From assembly GCF_000143415.4 (NCBI RefSeq), contig NW_003314437.1, positions 49,015-90,482 of the forward strand: a DNA stretch of 41,468 bases, given 5' to 3'. Shown piece after piece: positions 1 to 10,178 of the stretch (position 1 is the stretch's first letter; each line of letters begins with the position of its first letter). The DNA is from Selaginella moellendorffii (Eukaryota; Streptophyta; Lycopodiopsida; Selaginellales; Selaginellaceae). The notes beneath the pieces are model-generated. The model saw nothing but the letters and a program-made list of their open reading frames with translations. It searched no databases and had not been told where the DNA came from. Position numbers and translations under genes: made by a program.

Positions 1-221
1 TACAAAGCATGAGCAATGGAGAGTAACTCTTGTTCTATGTAGAATAGTATTGCTCCACAGGATTCAAAATTTGACTCTCATATGCAATAGGCTATCCCTC
101 TTGCATGAGAATTCCTCTTAGTGCATAACCACTTACATCATATGTCACCTTATAAGGTTTTGATGGATCAATAATGCAAAATATTAGAGCTTCACTCAAC
201 GACCATTTTAATGCCATAAAA
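1..221 (-). pseudogene. Ty3/Gypsy polyprotein fragment, RT connection/RNase H start (element A, 3' piece)
   Basis: Read on the minus strand, this stretch gives a degenerate Gypsy pol frame with the usual start of the RNase H domain: the PSKPYKV segment, then DVSGYALRGILMQEG, then PIAYES. The family normally has TDASGYALGGVLMQ here. Two in-frame TAG stops interrupt it, so it is dead. Its upstream half is not next to it but at 33396 and beyond: the frame running through WKKPHEES at about 33396-33430 continues directly into FMALKW here. The two halves are therefore one retrotransposon split by a 33-kb insertion. The fragment runs off the window at position 1. Confidence 0.75.
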
Positions 222-226
222 CTCTT

Positions 227-1394
227 TGTGAGACACAAATTCCCTAGGCCCCAATGTGGAGCCGAAAGGGCGCCACGTGGTAGTGGCCGAAGCGAAAGCC
301 AAACAAGCGTAACACGTTTGGACTAAAAGCTCCGACTTGGAAGGTCGAGAGCGGGAGTGGAACTCCCAACAAGGTGCTCAAGGAGCGAGCACGAGGCAAC
401 CAATAAGCAAGGCTCCAAAAAGGGACCCAAAAAGGACCAACACATGACACGTGGAAGTGTCCGAGATGGACTCCGAGATGGACCGAGACGGAGTCCGAGA
501 TGGAGTCCGATATGGAGTCCGAGGTGGACCGAGACGGAGTCCGAGATGGAGTCCGAGATGGAGTCCCAGCTGGACCAAGACGGAGTCCGAGATGGAGTCC
601 GAGACGGAGTCCGAGGTGGACCGAGACGGAGTCCGAGATGGAGTCCGAGATGGACTGAGACAGAGTCTGAGATGGACCAAGACAGAGTCGAGATGGAGTC
701 CGAGATGGAACCGAGATGGAGTCCGAGACGGAGTCCGAGATGGAGTCCGAGATGCACCCGAGATGGAATCCGAGATAGAGTCCGAGAAGGACCTGAGACT
801 CGGACTGAGGTCGAGACCGGGACTAAGACTGGGACCGAGCCCAAGACCGAGACCGAGACTGAGACCGAGACCGGGACCGGGACCGAGGCCGAGGCCGAGT
901 CTGAGTCCGAGTTCGAGTCCGAGTCCGAGTCCGAGTCCGAGTCTGAGTTCGAGTCTAAGAGGGTGAAAGCCCAAAGCGTTCGTCTCCCAGACCCTGGGGG
1001 GTTTGGTGAGCTCCAAAAGTATAGTAGGGGGAGGACTGCAGTGGAGCCAGTTTGGCCAAGAAAGGCCAGTTTGGCCCAGAGAGGCTGCACCCAGTGTTGG
1101 GTAATGAGTTGACCACTGGGAAGTCCAAGACTAGAGTGAACACGAACCGACAAGCGGGGTAGCTTGGTGAAGTGTTCAAGAGCCGGCTCTAGTTCCCCCG
1201 GGAGATCGTCTGGCCGATGCTCCCAGTCCAAGTGTGGGTGGCACTACCTACTTGGATACCTGGTGTGGCTCAATGGAACCTCACTCTAAGCCCATGGCTA
1301 GAGCACCTAAAGGCGAAAGGCAGGGAGAGTACCCACGAGGCCCACGTAGGGCCACGGTGTTTCGAAATGTCGTCCCAAAGTCCCAGACTGTGGA
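227..1394 (+). repeat. LTR of retrotransposon family B, copy 1 (5' LTR, 3' part not recognisable)
   Basis: Starts TGTGAGACACAAATTCCC, the same start as the LTR copies at 27091 and 32123. It is preceded by CTCTT (222-226), which matches CTCTC (33391-33395) after copy 3, so copies 1 and 3 look like the outer LTRs of one insertion. It shares with the other copies the satellite block, the segment ending GTATAGTAGGGGGAGGACTG, and the stretch to the GACTGTGGAAAGG motif. Homology stops near 1394, and the expected CTTACA end is not found. Long open frames in both strands here are products of the stop-free hexamer repeats, not genes. Confidence 0.7.
460..955 (+). repeat. GAGTCC/GAGATG/GAGACC satellite array in LTR B copy 1
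   Basis: Degenerate tandem array of 6- and 12-bp units. The left part is mostly GAGTCCGAGATG; the right part drifts to GAGACCGAGACC and then GAGTCCGAGTCC. The same order occurs in the LTR copies at 27330-27735, 27946-28360 and 32355-32730, so the array belongs to the LTR. The units contain no stop codon in several frames, which creates artefactual ORFs. Confidence 0.9.
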
Positions 1395-3399
1395 AAGGTG
1401 TTCCCAAAAGGAAAACAACTTTGACACAAGTTGTGTGTGACCTCTATGGTACAGTGCTAACGGATGGTTGGCATGAGAAAGAGCAGTATTGGTCTTGGCA
1501 ACACTCTAGAATACTAGGAGGTGGTGTTTGATGTCGCGAGGGTAATAAATAAGGCCCAAGGGACTAAGTCCCTAGCGAATGATGGATAGAAGGTGCTATC
1601 CAAATGTCCAAAGGTGGCAGAGACAGGAGAAGACTGGTTACTCGAATTGGACAAAGCCAAAAAGGGAATTTTGGCAAGGCTAGTGATGGGCATGTAAAGG
1701 CCTGTAAGGAACAACGTAATCTCGTTGTGTGGGATTATAGGGTGAGCATACTTGGATTGAGGAACCACTCCCTAGGCTATCGGGTAGGTTCATCCCTAAG
1801 AATACTTGCTGAGACATGATAGAAAGTGCAAAGCTATCCTCCTGGTCTGGAGGAGAATGACAGAAGGAAAGGTGCAAAGCCAAAAGCAAGAAGTAAGGGG
1901 ATAGAACCGAACCATAGGAATCGAAGGGCATAACCAAGGTTGGTTATCCCAGCTGGGAGTGGAGAATCAAGTGGGGGCTCGAGGGTATTGCCGCTAGCAA
2001 CCGTGATGCCATGGAGAGTCTAAAATATGGAATTGTCCATGTTAGACTATATGGTAATTGGAAAGCTTGCAAAAAGGGAGGCCTTAGCAAGCTAAGGGAC
2101 AAAGTTCCTTCAAGGTTCCCAAAGATGATTCTAGGTAGCTTAGTACCTAGAAAGGCCAAGCGTAAATAGTTCAAGGAACGCACAAAATCAGAGTGGCACA
2201 GCAGAAGCATGGTCTTGAAGCTTGCCATGAGGCAAGGCTATCAAGGTTAGGGAAGTAGTTCCCGAGTGTTCAAAGAGAGGGCTTTGAACGAAAGTCGATG
2301 ACCAAGGGCTTTCACGCTTGTGCAGGAACCATGTTACAGTGGTCGGAGGACTTGCCAAAGCGAGATTGGCAAGTCAGGGGAACAAATACCCTAGTTGAAG
2401 GTGATAACTTCAAAAAGGGTGGGCCATGGGGCCAAGCATGGAGGAGTCCATGTATGATCACAGACTTGTCAAGTGAGAGGACTTGGCAGTGTGGAGGAAC
2501 TAGATTCCTAAGCTGTGATCTATAACGCGCTTTGAGTATAAGTTGGTGCACCGGCGTGGGGAGTCACGCCAGGCATCCTGGGTGATGCCATCCGTAGATG
2601 CATATACGGAGGTTGGGTTCAAGTCCCGACCCTCTAGTGCTTGGGTTCCAGTCCCAACTCACTAGGGCGTGGTGATGGTTTGGAATATGAGGACACTCAT
2701 TTTTCGGTGGTCATGGGCTCTCAGTGTGGAGACTAGCTTGGGCACACCGCCAAGCGAGGGATGCCTCAAAGTTGTGATGCACGGTTAGATTGCTTAGTGT
2801 GGCTCAGCATATCTAACTTGAACACTTTGGTGCAAGTGGCACCAAAGACGTGGTGAATGAGACGGGGACACCCAGTCTCAGTTGCTATGGACCCTTGGCT
2901 GGAAGGGCTGGCTTGGGCGCACCGCCAAGTGTGGGGGATGCCCCCGGGGTCGTAGTTAACAAGTTAAAGGTCTGGAAGACCTAGTGCCTATTGGCAAATC
3001 TGTTAAGGTGCCCAGGTGAGATCACTAGGTGATCTTGTGGCTAAATAAGGACAAGGTCCTTGTTTGGGCTAAGGAATGAGGTTCCTAGTTCAAAGTGTTG
3101 ATTTGAACTATTGATGATGGTGTGGCTTGGTCAAGGTAACCAAGTGGGAAAAGCACCTTAGCGAAATGAGCTATGTCATTGCGATGGCATAGTGTGTCCA
3201 AGGAAAGTAGTCTCTAAAGAGACCTATGGGAGGGTCACAAAGTTGGGCCGTGGATAGAGCCCACAGTAGAAGATGCTAAAGAGACTTACTAGGGGTGAAC
3301 ACCCTAGTCTTGGCAAAGCAGAGCCTTTGCTATGGAATCAAAAGAATACCTCAAGGAGGGAGGTAGAGATTCGGTGTTGCTTGGTGCAATAATCAACGG
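1395..3399. other. Retrotransposon-derived DNA without a recognisable gene
   Basis: No frame with a recognisable protein was found. Codons are interrupted on all frames and no RT, integrase or gag motif is visible. It contains a hairpin cluster (2553-2665) and an imperfect duplicate of a GGGCACACCGCCAAG-type segment (near 2735 and 2917). Given its position between LTR B copy 1 and the other remnants, it is probably interior or diverged LTR sequence of family B, but this is inference. Confidence 0.4.
2553..2665 (+). other. Five back-to-back perfect hairpins, tRNA-like
   Basis: Five stems follow one another with 0-2 bases between the first four. (1) GGCGTG/CACGCC at 2553-2570. (2) GGCATC/GATGCC at 2572-2589. 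(3) TCCGTA/TACGGA at 2591-2610. (4) GGTTGGG/CCCGACC at 2611-2631 with loop TTCAAGT, which fits a tRNA T-loop. (5) CTAGTG/CACTAG at 2634-2665, enclosing TTGGG/CCCAA with loop TTCCAGT. The order of arms 2-4 resembles the D, anticodon and T arms of a tRNA, but no acceptor stem pairs across them. It may be a tRNA-derived or structured-RNA remnant. Confidence 0.45.
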
Positions 3400-3403
3400 A
3401 TAG

Positions 3404-3427
3404 AAGCTCTATTTCGTTAAAGTGGGA
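3404..3427 (+). repeat. Left terminal inverted repeat of element 1 (TSD ATAG at 3400-3403)
   Basis: Begins AAGCTCTATTTCGTTAAAG and continues to GGGA. The reverse complement of 16194-16217 matches with one mismatch (C/T at position 6). The preceding four bases, ATAG, are repeated immediately after the right end. Confidence 0.85.
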
Positions 3428-4033
3428 TTTATTCAGTAAAATGGGACTAGGTACAAATTTTCAAGTATTTGAAAATGACGTGAAATTATATGTTTTTTGT
3501 CCAGGGGCTAGACATATCTGGGGCATGGTGACTAGCGGGTGACTTTATGTCCAGACTGCGTCCATCTGGTTGTATAATAAATCTCATTGTCAAGGTGAAC
3601 AAGCCGAATCTGAAGCTAAAGAAGAGCGATGGCATGTGCGCACACACTATTTGTTTGTTCATTGAGCGTGTGGTGAGCTTTCCAAGATGAACGTCATTCC
3701 TATTAGCCAGACATATAACTTAATGGTGAGAACATTTAGATATTATTCAATGTTATCTTTTTCTAACGAATCTAATTGTGAAGGTGTAGCAAGAGGCATT
3801 GCTAGTCTGGAGAAGTCATTTAACTCATTTGACCCTTAGTGTATTTTCATGAAACTAAATAACATTCATATTATTAAGGAATTTCTCTAGTACCTTTTTT
3901 TTACGACATAGAGGCTTGCATTTCTTTCAAAGGTGATTTAGTAAAAGGCCTGAGGGCACATGCCATTCTATTTCTCAGACCGGTATTAAGATATACTAGT
4001 GCAAAGGGAAAAAGGTATTTGGTGCTCAAGTAA

Positions 4034-4055
4034 ATGGCATGAGGGCACACGCCAT
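4034..4055. repeat. Element palindrome
   Basis: Half-site ATGGCATGAGG followed by GCACACGCCAT; the outer arms pair. It lies 3' of the small ORF and is one of three near the left end. Weaker relatives are at 3628 and 3950. Confidence 0.7.
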
Positions 4056-4062
4056 TATAAGC

Positions 4063-4422
4063 CTAAGCGCTAGTGGACACCTCCTTTTTGGTACTCTCAG
4101 CGGTACTATCATCCTTCTCCGGGTCAGTTGTTTTGCTTTGGATTGTTGTCTCTAACGTTACTGGGGCGTTCTCGATAGTTGTTAATGTTGCCGTTTGTTC
4201 AGAAAAATGATCACCTGGAGTATAGTACGGGGAGTTTGGAAGACTTATATATTCTACATCTTCACCTATCTCCTTCTCCGTCTCCTTTTCTGCCTCACTT
4301 ACAGATTTTGTGCTTGCCATGAGAACGCTCTTCACCCTAAAATATGGAGTTCGTTGTGTTATAAAAGGAAACCAACACACACGCTGCAAGGGAATGATGG
4401 TACATAAAGCACGTAAGCCCAC
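4063..4422 (-). CDS. Conserved 119-codon ORF or exon of unknown function (element 1 copy)
   Basis: An open frame with a near-identical counterpart in element 2 (25542-25901). The first 30 or so residues may be untranslated, because a good splice acceptor (CCCTTGCAG) lies inside the frame. The part after about codon 35 is acidic and Glu/Ser/Thr-rich, with SEAEKETEKEIGED near the middle and a Lys/Glu/Ser-rich end. No domain is recognised. It lies downstream of the transposase on the same strand, so it could be an alternative 3' exon of that gene or an independent small gene. The two copies differ by only a few residues, which does not by itself show selection. Confidence 0.4.
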   Translation of the reverse strand: MGLRALCTIIPLQRVCWFPFITQRTPYFRVKSVLMASTKSVSEAEKETEKEIGEDVEYISLPNSPYYTPGDHFSEQTATLTTIENAPVTLETTIQSKTTDPEKDDSTAESTKKEVSTSA

Positions 4423-4439
4423 AATATGGGTTTATGTGC

Positions 4440-4537
4440 CATTAATATGGGCCACACGCCATATTATTAGATTTATGCACATGTGATTGGTAAATGCATA
4501 TGTCACATCATCTCAGGCCACATGCCATCACGCCTCC
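4440..4537. repeat. Two degenerate element palindromes and a 430-bp deletion scar
   Basis: Contains half-palindromes ending GGGCCACACGCCAT and CAGGCCACATGCCAT. Element 2 has about 430 bp more at the matching place (25018-25449), including three further palindromes. Element 1 has therefore lost a segment here, with a break inside the palindrome at about 4516. Confidence 0.55.
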
Positions 4538-5848
4538 TCTGATTCAGATTTGGATTGTTCACCTTGAAATAAAATACATTAGAAACTTAGTAAAGGAATA
4601 TTAATGAATCTCACCTTGAACCCGGGTTATGAATGCTCTTGCTACATCTCTTGCATGGTCTGGCAAGGTGATGGTGGCACTCTGCTTCCGCATTTAACCA
4701 TGCACAACATTATCCACCGATATGCTCATGCTGGGATCCCTTGGATTCAGCACCCATCTCTTTTCTAGGCAATCCTTCGTATATCCGGAACTTGGCTTGA
4801 ACCACTCCACAGTTACATTGAAGGAGTTAGTTTCCGCGTCCTCCTCTACATCAGTGATGCAGCGCCCCACCCATATCATTTGTTTTTTATTACTGGGTCT
4901 GACAAGCACGACCATTCCTTTGCAGACCTGTACTGGATTGAATGCTGAATCCGGCTTCTTGTTCCTCGGCCCACAATAGTGATCCTCAACATCGTTATCT
5001 GTCACTGCATTTCCAAAGGACATTGTTCCGCTACTATCTGGTGCTCTGGGTTCTGGCCAAAAGGACTCTTCCAATTCTTCATATACAACCGGCCCATTTT
5101 GGATAGCAGATATAATCTTCTCCCAGTATTCGAGCAAAGGCTTGCACCTCTGAAAATAGGATTCTCCACCAAACACCAACCCCCTCTTCCAGAAGGCAAT
5201 ATGCTGTCTAATCCGGGCCACTATACTTTCCTGGTCTTTGAGTCCATCCGGGTGCATCGGCCGTGGGGAACCCTGAGGAATCATAGGTTCCCCAGTTATG
5301 GGATCTCTCTTGAAGAGTTCAATGCTGTCCACTGGCAGCCACACTGTGTCCCATTCTCTCATCTTGTACCTCATCACTGGAGCACCGTCACACATGCTGA
5401 AATGAAACTGAAGAGGCTTGGAGTGGCCAATTAGCGTTTTGGATCCGTCCCTGATGTAGCCTCTTACAAACCCCTTAAAGTCTGGAACCTCTGTGAGAAG
5501 TGCAGCTTCAACAGTGCCTTTGATGCAATTTTGGAATTCATCGTAGAGTTGTGGGAGGGTGAGGACATTGGATCGCCGGAGGGACTCTGCCAGGTGACTG
5601 AACATGGCATCGACGTCTTCATGAGTGTGCCCAACCATGAGAAAGCCAAGTGTAACCGTTTCAAATATGCCTTTGGCAACAAGCATCGCCAAGTACGCGA
5701 AGACGTACATGTTTTTGTTCTCACTGCCAGCATTGTCTGTTTGGAGCAGAAGATGGGGTGGAAGGCCACATCGGCCGCAAGAACTTCCTTGAGATTCTGC
5801 TTCGTTTGGATGAGGCTGTGCATTCACCGGGCGACCAGCCTCGTCGGA

Positions 5849-5870
5849 ATGGCATGAGGCCTCACGTGAT
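5849..5870. repeat. Element palindrome inside transposase coding sequence
   Basis: ATGGCATGAGG with CCTCACGTGAT. It matches 23661-23682 in element 2. It adds residues in frame to the transposase between the first and second catalytic motifs. Confidence 0.8.
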
Positions 5871-5905
5871 AACCCTACAATCTGACGGCCAACATATTCA
5901 CTGGG

Positions 5906-5927
5906 ATGGCATGGGGCCCCACGCGAT
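5906..5927. repeat. Element palindrome inside transposase coding sequence
   Basis: ATGGCATGGGG with CCCCACGCGAT; counterpart at 23604-23625. It is the second in-frame copy, 35 bp from the first. Confidence 0.8.
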
Positions 5928-7347
5928 ACTGCAAGCCTTTGCTCCTCCTCCAGCTGAACCCTGTATGGGGTTCGATCGACAAGGGCCTTATGCAAGGGTT
6001 GGCCATTCAGCTCAGTCTGCGCACTTTGCAGAGACCTTAAGTGTTTTGCTAGGGACGCAATCATCATGTTTGCACCCCCGCCACCCCATAGAGGTACAAA
6101 GAAGTTCCCATAGTTCTGGGCACCATGCCCATGAGCGATTATGCCAAATAGAGACACAGGCAGTTGCATGGATGAAGAGATTGCCTTGGGGGCAAGATTG
6201 AGTCGAGGTAAGCACGTCTTTTTCTGGTCCATTTTGTCGTGGATGATGCAGAGGTAAGAGTCAGGTCTCTCCATGGAAAGAATCCTGTTATGATAATATG
6301 CAGTCCTGCAGCTTCTCTGCTCGATGTTGTGGTCGAGCCGCCTTCTAACCAACGTCTCTCGCGTAGAATGTGGTTCGAGGGACTCCATAAATGATTCTCC
6401 ATGCCTTCATGCAGACCAAACCCCTCTGGAAGACCATGCCCCCCACCTGATGTTCTGAAGCATCAACAGATGACCGTAATGCCTCATACACAAAATTGCA
6501 AGCTGCCTTCCAGGACAATGTCTTGTATCTTGCTCTCTCCTCTTCAATAGCATCCCAATCAGCATGTTGACAGCACCTCCTCTTGCAACAAGCAACTGTC
6601 GAGACCATTTGAACCTCCATCGCCATTTTCTGCCTTTTCGGTTCGTTGCTCAGAACCCTTTGGCTGCACTTTAGGAAGGTGTACTTTCTTTTCCCATGAA
6701 GAGATGTTCTGTCATCAGTTGTAGTGGTGTTTGATTGTGAATCCTTCACATTCTCAAACACTAAGTGCCTCAATTTCCACCGCACAATGCTTCCAATAGT
6801 CAGACTGTTTTCTTCTGTGTCAACAACCTCTAAAATCGCTACTCCAATATCATCCCAGCCCAATTCTTGATTAGCAACCGCATCTCTTGGATTGACAACT
6901 GTGGCTAAGCCCTCAGCTACCACCTCCCCCTCGGGGTTGTTTAGAAACACCTTTGCCTGAATCCATGTAGCACGGTTCTTAAGATCCACGGAGGGAACAT
7001 GCGTCGCACTTGCACTGTCCCCAACATCTGCTTTCTTCTGAAGAGTTTTCAAGGCAACAACAACATTTACCCCGACGACCATCTCTCCTTGTTCAATAGC
7101 GACCACATTCCCATCGAAGACAGTCTCTACTGATACAGCAGCATTGCCTTCCCCAAGCCTTTGACACTGTATAACAAAGTTCCGATCCATAGACACAAGG
7201 GTCCCTTTTGCAACTCTCTTCCCACCATTCAAAATGTAAACCTTTTCCCCAACCCTGAAGGCCATTCTGAAAGTGCAGAAAAGAAGTTAAGACCATACAA
7301 AAAATGATTGGAGAATGGCCTAAATCATAACATACCAAACAACCTCA

Positions 7348-7369
7348 ATAGCATGAGGCCACATGCCAT
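7348..7369. repeat. Element palindrome
   Basis: ATAGCATGAGG followed by CCACATGCCAT. It lies about 80 bp upstream of the transposase start; first of three in 190 bp. Confidence 0.8.
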
Positions 7370-7417
7370 TATTCAAACATGCTATTGACACCCACGTGAA
7401 ATTTCGCATTCACAAAA

Positions 7418-7439
7418 TTGGCATGAGGCCTCATGCCAT
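7418..7439. repeat. Element palindrome (arms of 10 bp perfect)
   Basis: TGGCATGAGG followed by CCTCATGCCA, a perfect inverted pair without a spacer. Confidence 0.85.
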
Positions 7440-7515
7440 CTTGATATACACACAGCTGCAGGCAAGTAAAAACATACATAACAATACGCTAGCCATGAAA
7501 TTGCAAGGGCCCAAG

Positions 7516-7537
7516 ATGGCATGTGGCCTCATGCCAT
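7516..7537. repeat. Element palindrome
   Basis: ATGGCATGTGG followed by CCTCATGCCAT; only the central pair is mismatched. Confidence 0.85.
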
Positions 7538-8560
7538 TTCTAAATGTGGTCCTAAGCCATTCCATGGTGAACATACCAGGAAGCACAAGTGCCGAATATC
7601 AAGAGGAAGCGGTAGCCACACCAAAGACAGTGCCGCTCGCAACACCGCAACTACTCGTAGCGCCGCTCGCAACACCGCAACTGCTCGTAGCGCCGCTTGC
7701 ACAAACTGCCACTCGCATAAACTGCCGCTCGCAATGGTGCTCGCAATGCCGCAACCGCTCGTAGACGCATAAACCACAGCCCACAACACCGCTTACACAA
7801 GCAGCGCTCACTGCGCTCAGCGGAACCAAGAACACGGCGCGCAAAAATGATAGACCTAGGAATGAGTTTGAGAATTCAAAAATAACACACGCTTGAATGT
7901 CACATCAAATCCTCTGACAAACCAGATTTTATGATTCCTCTGACAAATTTCAAACTGAGTAGCTTCTAGACTTTGCTGTCGGAGGTTGAACTTTGTCACA
8001 TCATGTCCTTGCCTCGATCCAGCTGTGCCATGTCAGTGATTCGAACTTTGCCATGCCATGTCAGCGATCCGCGCCAAAATTATTTGCCGTGTAAAGGAAT
8101 AATTATGCTGTGTGTGTACGTCCATTTATGGCAATATAAGGCCACACGCCATTCAAAGAATAATGCTAGTCGAGCATTTTTTGGTGCATTTTTGGGTTCA
8201 AAATTGCATGAGCCCACACGCTATAAAGTTTACCTGTACCAAAAATAGAAACAGCTTTATTTACTTGGGAATTTAAGTGGTTGAGGCATTTTTAAACTTA
8301 CAAACATATGCCCTACTTACATTCCTTTGGTTGCCTAAAATTCAAAAATATTATAAACCTTTCTTTTTGCATTTTCAATGTTTTCAATTATGGTTTTTGA
8401 TTTTCGTAGGACCAGCCTAGTAATCTATTTGCATCCCGTCATGTTTATAGCTAGCTTTCGTTCGTCCCCTTCGCTAGCCTGAGATACATCTGCTCGGCAT
8501 CTGCCTCTTACAGCATTTGCCCAGAAAGGGCATCTTTCTTCACGCAGCATTTGCCATATG

Positions 8561-8581
8561 TTTAGGGTTTAGGGTTTAGGG
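8561..8581 (+). repeat. Three TTTAGGG telomere-type repeats
   Basis: Three perfect tandem copies of the plant telomere unit, also present in element 2 on the other strand (20409-20429). They sit in the middle of the divergent intergenic region. Short telo-box motifs are common in plant promoters, so a regulatory role is possible; a telomere-repair origin is the alternative. Confidence 0.8.
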
Positions 8582-9055
8582 TTTTGCAATTCAGTAGCTT
8601 GATAAACATGCAAATACAGAACTTGATGCAAAATCCTTTGATATGTCACAATGCCCCTAGGACCATAAACACATTTCAATAGGGTCCTTTCATTTCATAA
8701 CTCCTTACGTAGATCTTGGTGAAACCAGAGTTAGTGAAGTTAGTTTCTTGTGATCCTGCATCTGATTGTGATGTCCCTTTGCAGTGTCGATGGAAAGGTC
8801 AATGCACACCAAACTGTAAAATCTTAGAGCAAAATAACGGTCAGATCTATGGCAAATGCCCCTGAAACATTATAAGGCTCGTGTGGTCTCATGTGGTGTC
8901 CGATCGAGATGCTTCTTTGCAGGGTCATCAAGAAAGACATTGTATACCATTCTGTAAAATCTAGTTGCGATCTAACGGTTGGATCTCCAGAAAACTCAAA
9001 AAAATCTCGCGCGTGTCAAAATATTCTAGGAATATACTCCTATGTGCCCCTGAAA

Positions 9056-9077
9056 ATGGCATGCGGCCCCACGCCAT
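9056..9077. repeat. Element palindrome
   Basis: ATGGCATGCGG followed by CCCCACGCCAT; counterpart at 19909-19930. Confidence 0.8.
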
Positions 9078-9293
9078 TCAAGAGATAACGCCAGATGACG
9101 CCGAGAATTTTTTGGTGCATTTTTTGGGTTCAAAATTGCATGAGCCCACACGCTATAAAGTTTATCTTTGCCAAATAGAGAAAAGTTTATCTGTGTCATG
9201 TGAGGTAATTACAGTCCTTTGTGCTCGGCATCTGCCTCTTGCAGCATTTGCACTGAAAGGGAATTTTTCTCCATTCAGCATTTGGCTCTGAAA

Positions 9294-9315
9294 ATGGCAT
9301 GCGCCCACACGCCAT
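9294..9315. repeat. Element palindrome
   Basis: ATGGCATGCGC followed by CCACACGCCAT. It lies in a roughly 360-bp stretch (about 9129-9488) that is deleted from element 2. Confidence 0.8.
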
Positions 9316-10178
9316 TCAAGGAATAACGCCACAGGACGCCTGGATTTTTGGGTTTAAAATGTTTAGGGTTTTTTGGGTTTTTTCAAAATATTTTGGGTCT
9401 AACGTTTTTTGGGTTTCTTTGGTTCAAAATTGCATGAGCCCACACGCTATAATATTGATTTGAGAGAAAAATAGAAACAGATAGAATTTCTTTATTTAGC
9501 TGAATATTTGCCATTTTTGGAAATACAAGATGCTTTGGAATATCCAATCATGCATGGTATAAATATAGCGAGGGTATTAAATGATATCCCAATCATGATC
9601 TTTCTTTTGGATTTTGCGTGCATGCAGTCCGAGGAATGATGACGTTGCAGATTTCTTTTGGATTTTGCGTGCTTACATGCGCGCGGCAATCCAGAAATTA
9701 ATGGTGGCGCCCAAGTCCGAGGAATGATGACGTGGCGGGATAACCAACCGTTGTGACATTTCGCGCGTGTGAGGTTAGGTTTTGCATTTTGCTTCGTACT
9801 CGCGCTCGCACACTCGCGGTCGCGCTCGCATCACACTCGCGCTCCCACTCGCGATGACGCTCACATTCGTGCTCATCTACCTTCTCTACAGGTTTCTCGT
9901 GTGCATCGGCGTCCACTCGCGCTTGCATCACACTCGCGCTCGCATCGCGCTCGTGTGCATCGGCGTCCAGTTCAAGACACACCCAGTTTGTAACTTCGTC
10001 ACCAACTCCACCGCCCACTCCGCCACCCACACGCAGCCCACTTGGCGTCCCAGGAGATTTCAGCGCCACTCTCCAACTGTAAGTGGCAGAGTAGCCTTGC
10101 TGCTACGATCCGCTACACACACAGTGCACATTCGCCAGCGAGTCCGGCCTCGATTGTCACGCCTCCATTCGGCTTCAA

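Larger units (their letters stand above)
4528..7265 (-). pseudogene. Transposase (DUF7869-like, DD[E/D]) of element 1, broken
   Basis: Same gene as the transposase at 21862-25003, in two out-of-frame pieces. Codons from ATG 7265 run to about 6389; the frame then resumes at about 6388 and runs to 4694. Compared with element 2, a segment equal to 22764-23168 (405 bp) is replaced by one base at about 6362, which removes the CxxC motif region and shifts the frame. The catalytic motifs (IIHDKMDQ, LLLQTDNAG, GHTHEDVD) survive in the downstream piece. The position that is TGA in element 2 is TCA (Ser) here, but a TAA replaces a Trp codon of element 2 further on (stop at 4694-4696). The last exon would end at TGA 4528-4530 after a short intron. 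Confidence 0.85.
7266..10178. promoter_or_regulatory. Divergent intergenic region between transposase and ParB-FCP1 genes
   Basis: No convincing gene was found. The region lies between two outward-reading start codons, so it should hold both promoters. Next to each gene is a GC-rich tract of degenerate GCTCGC/GCACTCGC repeats (about 7610-7850 and 9790-9980), perhaps 5' leader sequence. The middle is AT-rich, with telomere-type repeats, several palindromes, and three copies of a 45-bp unit containing GCATGAGCCCACACGCTATA (near 8190, 9120 and 9425). A splice acceptor (GCACTTTCAG) directly precedes the transposase ATG, which suggests a non-coding first exon. Element 2 matches across 19176-21861. 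Confidence 0.6.

Noticed and set aside
323-450. Short ORFs at LTR starts repeated in three places
   Set aside because: They are LTR sequence; frames are not preserved between copies.
227-1231. Long overlapping ORFs on both strands, Ser/Arg/Thr or Leu/Gly repeats
   Set aside because: They arise from stop-free GAGTCC/GAGACC hexamer arrays in an LTR; the same artefact recurs at 27108-28635 and 32219-32807.
2553-2665. Functional tRNA gene
   Set aside because: There is a T-loop-like arm, but no acceptor stem pairs across the arms and there is an extra hairpin on each side.
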